Shown here: positions 57,075-64,000 of the stretch, one piece after another
Numbering within the stretch: the first letter of the stretch is position 1
How the letters are laid out: each line of letters opens with the position of its first letter
Source of the DNA: Ilyobacter polytropus DSM 2926
GTDB lineage: Bacteria > Fusobacteriota > Fusobacteriia > Fusobacteriales > Fusobacteriaceae
Length of the DNA stretch: 64,000 nt
Assembly: GCF_000165505.1 (NCBI RefSeq)
Contig: NC_014632.1
Span: forward strand, 1,488,001-1,552,000
Direction of reading: 5' to 3'
The notes under the pieces: model-generated
What the model saw: only the letters and a program-made list of their open reading frames with translations
What the model was told of the DNA's origin: nothing
The model's database searches: none
Program-made: the position numbers and the translations under genes

Positions 57075-58250
57075 TTATTTTATAATAATCGGAGTTTTTC
57101 TCTCCTCGTACTCTTTTATCACAGTGTATATCATACTGCACCTTTCATTAAAATCTAAAAGTGCTTTTTCTCTTCCAGAGAGTTTTTTTGACACATTTTT
57201 TAACGTGGTAAAGACCTCTATACCTGTCTTCCCCCTTATACTTTTGAGGTATCTTCCTCCTTCTTGATTAAATCCCAATATCCGTACATAAGGAACTCCC
57301 ATTTTGGCCTTTTCTGTTATCTTTACAGTTAATCCCAAAAGAATATGGGTCAATATTCTCTGAATCCTTGCATTTGTATATCTTTTTGTCATTATATCCC
57401 CATAGAATTTTTCAAAATCCCTGTTTTTAAGTGCCGCCTCATATAAACGGTTTTCAAAACCAGCTTCTACATCCTGTATCTTTTCTAGAGAATCTTTATG
57501 AAGTATTATCTCATGCCTTAATATAGGATAAAATTCATGAAGCCAAGCACACCTTTTTTTTCTGAATTCATTGCTCAGTATTTCATACACCGGTTCCGGA
57601 ACCAGATTTTTTATTTTTTCCATCTCTTTTTCTAACATCTTTCTTATGGCGGTAGCACTGGCAATATCATCCTTTATATCGTGGGAATGGTACCCTGTCC
57701 CCTCTCTTTTTATGGCAATGGGATTTATATTTAGTCTCAGTTTGGCTATACTTCTCACATATTCAGTTCCTAGTATATCATTGGGAGTCATATATCCTTT
57801 TTCCCCTGTTATCTTTTCTATTGCCGCCGCAAAAGATGTGGGATATGAGCTCCCCCTGCCGAGCTCCTCTTTAAGATAAATCTGAAACTCATCATTTTCT
57901 TCTAGAGAGGCTATGTTTTTTAACCTTTCTATCTCCCCGCTTTCAGATCCAAAAACTATATCACTTACACCAAGAGCCCCTAAGACTCCTACAGCTCCCC
58001 TGGCAAAGATCTCAGCACTTTGATTGGAATAGTACGCAGGTAGCTCTGCCACTATATCCACGCCGCTTCTAAGGGCCATCTCCGCTCTTTTCCATCTGTT
58101 TATTATCCCTGGTTCCCCTCTCTGAAGAAAGTCCCCGCTCATAGCTGCTATTACTACATCCCCTATACCCTTTTCCCTAGCTTTTTCCAGATGATATCTG
58201 TGTCCGTTATGAAAGGGATTATATTCTACAACCACTCCAGTAGCCTTCAT
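57075..58250 (-). CDS. tmcAL: tRNA(Met) cytidine acetate ligase TmcAL (YlbM)
   Basis: TmcAL makes N4-acetylcytidine at the wobble position of elongator tRNA(Met) from acetate and ATP. The 391-residue product has GVVVEYNPFHNGHRYHLEKA near 4-23 with the nucleotidyltransferase HxGH motif, SGDFLQRGEPGIINRWKRAE near 38 and GSESGEIERLKN near 102. ATG 58250 follows GAGGAG by 7 nt; an in-frame TTG 15 nt earlier overlaps that SD. Confidence 0.9.
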   Translation of the reverse strand: MKATGVVVEYNPFHNGHRYHLEKAREKGIGDVVIAAMSGDFLQRGEPGIINRWKRAEMALRSGVDIVAELPAYYSNQSAEIFARGAVGVLGALGVSDIVFGSESGEIERLKNIASLEENDEFQIYLKEELGRGSSYPTSFAAAIEKITGEKGYMTPNDILGTEYVRSIAKLRLNINPIAIKREGTGYHSHDIKDDIASATAIRKMLEKEMEKIKNLVPEPVYEILSNEFRKKRCAWLHEFYPILRHEIILHKDSLEKIQDVEAGFENRLYEAALKNRDFEKFYGDIMTKRYTNARIQRILTHILLGLTVKITEKAKMGVPYVRILGFNQEGGRYLKSIRGKTGIEVFTTLKNVSKKLSGREKALLDFNERCSMIYTVIKEYEERKTPIIIK

Positions 58251-58287
58251 ATTTACACTCCTCAAAGCTTTTCTATGTATTTTTCCT

Positions 58288-58324
58288 TATAAAAGGGTGT
58301 GAAGATTCTTCACACCCTTTTATA
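58288..58324. terminator. Hairpin between the lipoprotein gene and tmcAL
   Basis: A perfect 17-bp stem (58288-58304 and 58308-58324) with core AAAAGGGTGTGAAG / CTTCACACCCTTTT. It lies 28 bp behind the lipoprotein stop and 38 bp before the tmcAL start. A few Ts follow its arms on each side. Confidence 0.75.
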
Positions 58325-58351
58325 ATTATAACATAATTTTTATTTCAATTC

Positions 58352-59044
58352 CTACCATTTGATAGGAACAAAGATTCTTTCTTCTCTGTCATTTACCATA
58401 TAGCTTAACTCAAGGCTCTCTGGAAGGTTATCCTTATCCATCACATTAAACACTATCCATTTTCTCTCATAAAGGCCTGCAGGAACCTGAAAATCTCCAG
58501 ACATAAGATGTGCATCTGGAAATACCTTCCCTCTTTCCAGCTCTTTTTTACTTTTATACAGTTCGTCTATTGTAAGTGAAGCCACTCCACCTGCCAAAAG
58601 AGCTACCCCAACATTACTCAGACTATTGTCTGTAAAGGCGGCTAAAAGACCACCACCTATTGCAGCAAAGCTAAATCCGGTACTTCTGTTCTGCTCTTTT
58701 CTTCTTTTTTCTGCCATTGTTGCTTCATACCATCTGTTAAGCTCCTGACCTGAAGTTATTTTTATCTCGTTATTAAACTTTTCATTATGAAAATCAACAA
58801 TTACATCAGATACTCTTGCTATGTTTCCAGTTTTGTTTTCCACAGTAAAAACCATAAATTTATAAAAATCACCACTCATGGCCTTTTCCATATCTCCGCT
58901 TATGAGAAGTCCCGCTTCAGTAGGGGCTTTTCTTTTTTGGGCTATACTTCCGTCTCCTCTTATCTGTTTTCCATATTTACCAGGGTGTACAGACGCACAC
59001 GATAAGAGCATAGACATTATTGCTATAATAATTATCTTCTTCAT
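58352..59044 (-). CDS. Putative lipoprotein with glycine-rich hydrophobic segment
   Basis: I do not recognise this 230-residue protein. It has a lipoprotein signal with lipobox LLSC (Cys at residue 16), an exposed domain, then a glycine-rich hydrophobic stretch at about 122-156 (FAAIGGGLLAAFTDN, VGVALLAGGVASLTI) that could insert in a membrane like a glycine zipper, and a C-terminal beta-like part (WIVFNVMDKDNLPESLELSY). SD GGAAGGTG precedes the ATG. Confidence 0.75.
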   Translation of the reverse strand: MKKIIIIAIMSMLLSCASVHPGKYGKQIRGDGSIAQKRKAPTEAGLLISGDMEKAMSGDFYKFMVFTVENKTGNIARVSDVIVDFHNEKFNNEIKITSGQELNRWYEATMAEKRRKEQNRSTGFSFAAIGGGLLAAFTDNSLSNVGVALLAGGVASLTIDELYKSKKELERGKVFPDAHLMSGDFQVPAGLYERKWIVFNVMDKDNLPESLELSYMVNDREERIFVPIKW

Positions 59045-59176
59045 TTCATCACCTTCCTATGAATACATTCCATAATATATCTTTCAAATCAATCTTTGTT
59101 TTTCCTACGCTGTAAAAAAATAATTATATATTCAGTATACCAATTCCCTATCTTTAAGACATATTATTTAATTTAT

Positions 59177-59205
59177 TTGAATTTTATTTTCCTCTATACT
59201 ATAAT
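59177..59205 (+). promoter_or_regulatory. Promoter of coaX
   Basis: TTGAAT (59177-59182) and TATAAT (59200-59205) are 17 bp apart, about 32 bp upstream of the coaX ATG. Confidence 0.75.
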
Positions 59206-59237
59206 AGGGGTAAATCATTTATTCAGGGGGAATAATT

Positions 59238-60014
59238 ATGCTATTAGCTTTTGATATAGGAAACACCCACATCGTCTCAGGTGTTTTAAACGACAGCGGT
59301 GAAGTCCTTCTCACCTTCAGAGTTTCATCCAATGAAAAACTTACTGAAGATGAATTTTTTTCATACCTCAGAAATATCACAAAATTCAACAATATTGATC
59401 TCCTGGATGTAAAGGGTATAATCGTTTCATCGGTTGTTCCCAGTCTTTTGACAATATTCGACTTTTTAGGCAGGAAATATTTCAAGATAGTTCCTATCGT
59501 GGTAGATCTTTCACTGAAACTCCCATTTACCTTTGCCGATAACCTTAATCCCATAGGTTTTGGTGCTGACAGAATTATTGATATAACCCAGGCTCTCACT
59601 CTCTACCCAGACAGAAACCTGGTTATCTTTGATTTTGGTACTGCTACCACTTACGAGGTTCTCGTTGACGGAATCTATGTAGGAGGAGGTATCCTTCCTG
59701 GTATAGAGATGTCCATAAACTCCCTATACGGAAGTACTGCCAAACTTCCAAAGGTTAAATTCGGAAAACCCGATTCAGTTCTTGGTAAAGACACAGTAGA
59801 TCAGATAAAAGCTGGAATATTCTTCGGATATGCAGGTCAGATAAAACATCTCATAAAAAAAATAAAAGAAGAAGTTGACAATCCTTATGTAATAGCAACA
59901 GGGGGATTAGGAAGAGTTCTTTCAGGTGAGATAGAAGAGATTGATGAATACTGCTCAGATTTAAGTGTCCAGGGTCTTTTTACAATTTATCACCAAAACA
60001 AAACACTATCATAA
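59238..60014 (+). CDS. coaX: Type III pantothenate kinase
   Basis: CoaX catalyses the first step of coenzyme A synthesis. The 258-residue ASKHA-fold protein has MLLAFDIGNTHIVSGVLND at the start, NPIGFGADRIIDITQALTLY near 102-121 (catalytic Asp), DFGTATTYEVLVDG near 131 and GGGILPGIEMSINSL near 148. SD AGGGGG precedes the ATG. It is a single-gene plus-strand unit with a clear promoter and terminator. Confidence 0.96.
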   Translation: MLLAFDIGNTHIVSGVLNDSGEVLLTFRVSSNEKLTEDEFFSYLRNITKFNNIDLLDVKGIIVSSVVPSLLTIFDFLGRKYFKIVPIVVDLSLKLPFTFADNLNPIGFGADRIIDITQALTLYPDRNLVIFDFGTATTYEVLVDGIYVGGGILPGIEMSINSLYGSTAKLPKVKFGKPDSVLGKDTVDQIKAGIFFGYAGQIKHLIKKIKEEVDNPYVIATGGLGRVLSGEIEEIDEYCSDLSVQGLFTIYHQNKTLS

Positions 60015-60025
60015 ATATTCTATCA

Positions 60026-60063
60026 AAAAATCCAGGTCTGAAAATTTTCAGGCCTGGATTTTT
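60026..60063. terminator. Terminator after coaX
   Basis: A 19-bp stem with one mismatch has arms 60026-60044 and 60045-60063 (core ATCCAGG / CCTGGAT) and a T-run after it. The A-run on the other side also allows termination from the converging gene. Confidence 0.85.
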
Positions 60064-60108
60064 GTTTCTAAATGATTTCTATATTTAAAATTTTCATTAA
60101 ATTTCATT

Positions 60109-60891
60109 CTAGGATACATCAGACTTTCGAGAAACATTTTTCAGAAAGGCTTTTTTTACCCTTGAAATTATTTCCAAAGCTTCTAGGGGATCTAAGGCAT
60201 CGTCTACGAATACTCCCAGTATATAATGGGCGTTTTCTAAAAATACAATTCCAATATCGTGGTAAAAATCTCCCACCTCTCCGCTTCTGTATGTACTCTC
60301 CCATTCTGGTATATAATTTCTAACACCTCTTCCAACTCTTTGATATTTTAGCATTTCAACTGAAAAATCACTTATTTCTCTATATTTAAATACAGACCTA
60401 TTGTATATTCTTTCCAGAATATTAGACATATCTCTTATGCTGGTTACATTATCCTTTCCCTTCTCAATCGCATAAAAATCAAGCATTTTTCTTTGAACCT
60501 TTGTGTCTAAGAGACCCATTTTATCTATCCTGTTATTTATCTTCTCTAGACCAAATAAATTAAGCAGTGTATTTATGGCAGTATAATCATTGGCTGTCAT
60601 CATGAGAATTATAAGGTCTTTCAGTGTATAAGAACTTATGGAAAGATCCCTTATAAGGCTGAGATATGATATACCTGTCTCTTTTATCTCTATCCTGTCA
60701 TCTAAAGTGTTATGACCTTCCTCCACCTCTTTCAAGGCCTCTACCATTACCATTATTTTCATGACTGTGGGAGATCTAAAAACCTTATTACACCTGTGAG
60801 ATACCAACACCTTGTTATCTGAGAGATTTTTTGCATAGACAGAAACAGTATCACCATACTCCTTCATAATCTTTACTATCTCATTTTGCAT
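60109..60891 (-). CDS. Class A beta-lactamase-fold protein with altered active site
   Basis: The 260-residue product follows the class A beta-lactamase/transpeptidase-like plan, but the key motifs differ. The S-x-x-K motif reads T42-V-M-K45 (FRSPTVMKIMV), S-D-N reads N101-D-Y (MMTANDYTAINTLL), and K-T-G reads R202-S-G (YRSGEVGDFYHDIGIV). No Glu is seen at the usual omega-loop place (VQRKMLDFYA). No signal peptide is present, so it should be cytoplasmic. It may be a pseudo-enzyme or use Thr or a neighbouring Ser40. It follows the next unknown gene by 16 nt. Confidence 0.8.
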   Translation of the reverse strand: MQNEIVKIMKEYGDTVSVYAKNLSDNKVLVSHRCNKVFRSPTVMKIMVMVEALKEVEEGHNTLDDRIEIKETGISYLSLIRDLSISSYTLKDLIILMMTANDYTAINTLLNLFGLEKINNRIDKMGLLDTKVQRKMLDFYAIEKGKDNVTSIRDMSNILERIYNRSVFKYREISDFSVEMLKYQRVGRGVRNYIPEWESTYRSGEVGDFYHDIGIVFLENAHYILGVFVDDALDPLEALEIISRVKKAFLKNVSRKSDVS

Positions 60892-60907
60892 AAAACCATC
60901 TCCCTTA

Positions 60908-61714
60908 TCAAATAATTTTTATCTCTACCTCTTCTACCTTTCCTATTTTAAATTCATGGTCCAGTACCATATATTTTCTTGGATTCACCGCAAAAAGATT
61001 GTACTCTAGCTTCATGGTACTGTCATTTAAAAAACTAAAATACTCTATAAGACTTCCAGTCTGATTTCCCACCTTGACAGTTATTTTAGACATCTGATCC
61101 AAAAATACCTCTAGTCCCTCTCTGTCTAAGTCCAGTAGTTCTTCTAGAGAATTTTCAGTAAATACTACTTCACCGGACCTGTCTGCAGAGTCGTATAAAA
61201 ACCAGAAAAATTTAAAAACCAATGGCATATAAAAATCCTCTCCTGATTCCTTTATTTTACTTAAAATCATCTTCCCGTAAATATCCAGTTTGTCAAATAT
61301 CTCCTGGGCTTCTTTTTCCTCTCGATTCAGGTCATTCATTGCCATATATATATTTTCTACTCGCTCTTTGTCGTACTCATCTTCAGCCATAAGCTCTATA
61401 ATCTCATCTTCATCTATCTCATGATTCTTTAGCTCACCTATTATCATCTTCTCAGTATCTACCAGTCCCTTATATATTCCGTCAGTCAGATCCTCTAGTA
61501 TTGTTTTCAGTTTTTCGTAATAAAGGAGCTCCTCTTGATTCCCATCATTCTCTAGGTCCATTACCAGGCTCTCCATGCCGTTTAAGAATTCTCCCTCGAG
61601 ATAACGTGACAGTATCCTGAGATCCTCTAGGCTCATCTTCAGTTTTACATCTACATCTAGTTCACCTATTATATCTCTGTTCTTTATTTTAAATCCTTTT
61701 CCGATTATCTCCAT
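60908..61714 (-). CDS. Unknown acidic protein
   Basis: I do not recognise this 268-residue protein. It is strongly acidic (many D/E runs, such as NHEIDEDEIIELMAEDEYDK near 97), mostly helical and has no signal or membrane segment, so it is likely cytoplasmic. SD AAAGGAG precedes the ATG. With the beta-lactamase-like gene 16 nt downstream it forms a two-gene unit, and the two may work together. Confidence 0.7.
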   Translation of the reverse strand: MEIIGKGFKIKNRDIIGELDVDVKLKMSLEDLRILSRYLEGEFLNGMESLVMDLENDGNQEELLYYEKLKTILEDLTDGIYKGLVDTEKMIIGELKNHEIDEDEIIELMAEDEYDKERVENIYMAMNDLNREEKEAQEIFDKLDIYGKMILSKIKESGEDFYMPLVFKFFWFLYDSADRSGEVVFTENSLEELLDLDREGLEVFLDQMSKITVKVGNQTGSLIEYFSFLNDSTMKLEYNLFAVNPRKYMVLDHEFKIGKVEEVEIKII

Positions 61715-61787
61715 ATTATCAGCTCCTTTTATATTTTATTCTGAATTTTTACTTTCTTCCTTTGTTAAAATATAAAAAGTAAATTAA

Positions 61788-61812
61788 AAGAAGCCCTATA
61801 AAAGGGCTTCTT
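61788..61812. terminator. Hairpin upstream of the two-gene unit
   Basis: A perfect 9-bp stem, AAGAAGCCC / GGGCTTCTT (61788-61796 and 61804-61812), is followed on the minus strand by TTTTAATTTA. No gene lies directly upstream on that strand, so it may end a non-coding RNA or be part of a leader. Confidence 0.6.
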
Positions 61813-62195
61813 ACAAAGGGAGAGTAACCACAGTTTTTTCTCAAAAATTAAAAGCCTGCAGTCTGTATGAAAATAAAAAAGGAGAGAGTTAATAATGTTA
61901 TTGCAGTCTGTCTTCTTTTTGCCTTCTGTAACTTTGCGAGAGTTGGAAGTCATAAAGAGGTTTTTCTGCATTAGTGGCTGACAAGTCATATTTCTTGATA
62001 AATCAGCTTTCCTTTTTTTGTTCTCAATATTTTGACTACTACTTTCCCCATAAAGTTTAAAGAATTATTATTTTATTTTTTGATCACTCCTAACTCCATG
62101 TAAACCAAAGAAACCTGTTCTTATTTCAAGAATAATTTTATAGAATTAATCCATAAAACATCTCGAATTTTTATAACAGATTTGTTAATAGAATA
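61813..62195. other. Intergenic region with no supported gene
   Basis: About 380 bp without a credible coding frame. On the minus strand the 10-mer ACAGACTGCA occurs twice, about 57 bp apart (near 61914 and 61857), upstream of the hairpin at 61788-61812. A short non-coding RNA is possible, but I find no good promoter. Confidence 0.3.
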
Positions 62196-62224
62196 TAAAA
62201 AAAACCTCTGCAAAAGCAGAGGTT
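62196..62224 (-). terminator. Terminator after the outer-membrane protein gene
   Basis: A perfect 9-bp stem, AACCTCTGC / GCAGAGGTT (62203-62211 and 62216-62224, loop AAAA), is followed by eight Ts on the minus strand. Confidence 0.9.
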
Positions 62225-62239
62225 CGATTTAATATTCTA

Positions 62240-63124
62240 TTAGAATGCAGCTTTAGCTCCTACAACAACTTGGAATTGGTTGTCGCTGTACCAGTCTCCA
62301 CCTTCAGCATAGTTAACTGAAATTACCTCGTAAGAAGTGTAAGCCCATAGAGAAACATCGTTGTCTAATTTCTTAGAGATTCCTACTCTTGGTGCGATGT
62401 GAGCATTTAGAGATTCAGAAGCTTTGTCTCCTGCTGTACCATCAGCATAGTACTCAAGTCCCACATATGCTCCAGAATCGTGCTTGTATAGAGTAGAGAA
62501 AGCTTCCATCTCTAACTCAGCAGATGTATTTTCGTTGCTTCCGTGTCCTCCTGAAGTGTTGTGGTATAGATATAACCATGTTCCTGTCCAGTCGAAGATT
62601 CCTAACTTACCAGTATCAAGTAAGATGTCTAACTCATAGTCGTCTCCGTGTACTCCTGTTTCTACACCATCTTGATAATACATAGCTCCCCATAAAGTCA
62701 GAGTTGTATTGTCTGTTAGAGCTGTACTAGCTTCTAACCAAGGTGAATAAGATGATTGTGTAACATCATCGCTTCCGTTTGTATCATAGTAGTAATCTAA
62801 TCCAGCTGCAAGATCCCAATCTCCAGACTTTCCTAAGTCATAAGATAGTCCAAATCTGTTATCCCAGTAAGTTTCTAAATCGTCACCATTTGTTACATTT
62901 TTGTAGTTTTTCTCTACGTCGAATGTAACTGCAAGCTTATCTGTCATGTCGATAGAACCTTCAACTAGTGTCCATTCTACGTTTTGAGAATTAGAACCAG
63001 TATCGTTGTTAGTTGGACGATTTTCAGTTAACTCAGCCCAGTTTCTAACCCATCCAGTCGCTGCTGGTGCCATTACACCTAATGCAAGTAGTCCAGCTAA
63101 AGTAACTATAAGTCTTTTTTTCAT
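62240..63124 (-). CDS. Outer-membrane beta-barrel protein (porin-like)
   Basis: The 294-residue product has a signal peptide (MKKRLIVTLAGLLALGVMAP, probable cleavage after AATG) and then alternating amphipathic beta strands rich in aromatic residues at strand ends. Asp/Gly/Asn/Thr-rich turns link the strands, and the protein ends in phenylalanine (VVVGAKAAF), the C-terminal signal for outer-membrane insertion. I infer a barrel of about 12-14 strands. It has its own promoter and strong terminator, which fits a highly expressed protein. Substrate is unknown. Confidence 0.82.
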   Translation of the reverse strand: MKKRLIVTLAGLLALGVMAPAATGWVRNWAELTENRPTNNDTGSNSQNVEWTLVEGSIDMTDKLAVTFDVEKNYKNVTNGDDLETYWDNRFGLSYDLGKSGDWDLAAGLDYYYDTNGSDDVTQSSYSPWLEASTALTDNTTLTLWGAMYYQDGVETGVHGDDYELDILLDTGKLGIFDWTGTWLYLYHNTSGGHGSNENTSAELEMEAFSTLYKHDSGAYVGLEYYADGTAGDKASESLNAHIAPRVGISKKLDNDVSLWAYTSYEVISVNYAEGGDWYSDNQFQVVVGAKAAF

Positions 63125-63178
63125 TATTATCTCTCCCCTTTTTCATTTTAATAACTTCCAAAATCTCTCGCTAATGTA

Positions 63179-63207
63179 AGTATATTTAACTTTTACTCTT
63201 ATTTAAA
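63179..63207 (-). promoter_or_regulatory. Promoter of the outer-membrane protein gene
   Basis: On the minus strand, TTTAAA (63207-63202) and TATACT (63184-63179) are 17 bp apart, with a leader of about 50 nt. The rest of the gap up to 63564 is very AT-rich with long T-runs (63345-63382) and holds no gene. Confidence 0.5.
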
Positions 63208-63564
63208 ATATATTTTTTATATGCAAACTATTTTTTTTATTATAGAGAATTATTGTTTTTTATTTATTCCTTTAAAATATAGCTTTATAAGATAAACGAT
63301 TGTTCATTTTATACAATTGCAACGCTCTTTTTTGGAAAAAATTGTACACTTTTTTCACACTTTTTTTTAATTTTTTTTTATTTCACAGCTTACCCTTACC
63401 TGTTATTCTTATATGCAGTTTTCACTATATATACAGCACTTTTTAGACTTATTGAGAATAAAAAGCATTGTTATTTTAAAAAATAATCTTCATAATAATT
63501 TTAACTTAAGAAACTATTTTCTCAGATATTTAATTTTTTCTCTTGTTTTTATAAAAATTCAAAT

Positions 63565-63595
63565 ACAAAAAAAGACGAGTATAAACCCGTCTTTT
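63565..63595 (-). terminator. Terminator after rpsI
   Basis: Stem AAAGACG / CGTCTTT (63571-63577 and 63588-63594), with extra pairs GT / AC inside, is followed by seven Ts on the minus strand. Confidence 0.8.
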
Positions 63596-63611
63596 CCATA
63601 AAATTGAAAAC

Positions 63612-63998
63612 TTATCTTTTTGAGAACTGTGGTGATCTTCTTGCTTTTTTCTTACCGAATTTCTTTCTTTCTACCATTCTAGAGTCTCTAGTTAGGAAAC
63701 CAGCTTCTCTTAATGCTTTCTTTAAAGATTCGTCAGAAGAAAGAAGAGCTCTTGATATACCGTGTCTGATTGCTCCAGCTTGTCCGGCATTTCCTCCACC
63801 ATCTACATTTATTTTTACTGTAAATTTATCCAAAGTCTCAGTAAGTACTAGCGGCTGTTCTACAATTTTAGAAAGAATTTCTCTTCCACCAAAATATTCT
63901 GCCATAGTTTTACCATTAATCTCTATTCCAGATCCACCAGGGATAAGTCTTACTCTTGCTACAGAAGTTTTTCTTCTTCCAGTTCCTATATATTGCAT
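63612..63998 (-). CDS. rpsI: 30S ribosomal protein S9
   Basis: S9 reaches the ribosomal P site with its basic C-terminus. The 128-residue product has [20 protein letters not shown] at the start, [20 protein letters not shown] near 64-83 and the invariant end [19 protein letters not shown]. The ATG is 2 bases from the window edge, so a slightly earlier start cannot be excluded. rplM would be expected just upstream, outside the window. Confidence 0.96.
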   Translation of the reverse strand: MQYIGTGRRKTSVARVRLIPGGSGIEINGKTMAEYFGGREILSKIVEQPLVLTETLDKFTVKINVDGGGNAGQAGAIRHGISRALLSSDESLKKALREAGFLTRDSRMVERKKFGKKKARRSPQFSKR

Positions 63999-64000
63999 CA

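Noticed and set aside
61765..61989. 74-codon minus-strand frame
   Set aside because: It runs through the hairpin at 61788-61812, has no SD and a low-complexity Leu/Phe-rich C-terminus.

Overview
The window comes from an AT-rich anaerobic bacterium with a Gram-negative envelope. It encodes lipid A/LPS enzymes (WaaA, RfaE2), an outer-membrane beta-barrel protein and several lipoproteins. It also has housekeeping traits shared with Firmicutes: RNase Y, YlxM, and an L27 precursor with its processing protease Prp. With a clostridial-type nif cluster and a group B [FeFe] hydrogenase, this fits a diazotrophic member of the Fusobacteriota such as Ilyobacter or Propionigenium. That placement is inferred from gene content and remembered protein similarity, not from a search. 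Almost all genes lie on the minus strand. Only 47.4-50.4 kb (RNase H, a membrane protein, hydrogenase) and coaX at 59.2 kb are on the plus strand.

Layout. 1-9.8 kb: recO (partial), a LolA-like secreted protein, mreC, groES-groEL under a CIRCE operator, ylxM-ffh-rpsP, purA, trmB, waaA. 9.8-14.2 kb: ymdB-surE-prmA-cmk-deacetylase operon. 14.26-14.64 kb: first copy of a 0.4-kb dispersed repeat. 14.7-21.2 kb: lipoprotein/anti-sigma/anti-anti-sigma/RNase Y operon, miaA, obgE, rplU-prp-rpmA. 21.3-25 kb: a cystine-type symporter and modABC. 25-38.9 kb: the nitrogen-fixation island. 39-46 kb: tsaB-tsaE-rfaE2-nudix, glgP-malQ and the second repeat copy. 46-64 kb: upp, rpmE, the plus-strand block, a comEC operon, dgt, a sugar transporter, tmcAL, coaX, a beta-lactamase-like protein, an outer-membrane protein and rpsI.

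The nif island reads nifH-nifI1-nifI2-nifD-nifK-nifE-nifN-nifX-nifB-[2Fe-2S] ferredoxin-repeat protein-nifV. Three unrecognised genes and modABC follow. NifHDK form the Mo nitrogenase; the NifI pair would give post-translational ammonium control; NifB, NifEN, NifX and NifV build FeMo-co; ModABC imports molybdate. No nifS or nifU is present here. No sigma-54 promoter is visible upstream of nifH.

The most unusual structure is in the 810-bp region upstream of nifH. A near-consensus promoter is followed about 90 nt later by a long terminator-like hairpin, with a 28-codon reading frame running into the hairpin. Further down, just before nifH, is a 42-bp inverted repeat. A recognisably related hairpin with the same preceding box sits at the stop codon of nifV, so the two bracket the 12-kb nif operon. 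This suggests transcription attenuation or small-RNA control. Other items worth attention are the repeat-containing protein next to nifV, the three unknown genes between nifV and modA, a cytoplasmic beta-lactamase-fold protein with every catalytic motif altered, and a ComEC whose metallo-beta-lactamase domain seems degenerate.
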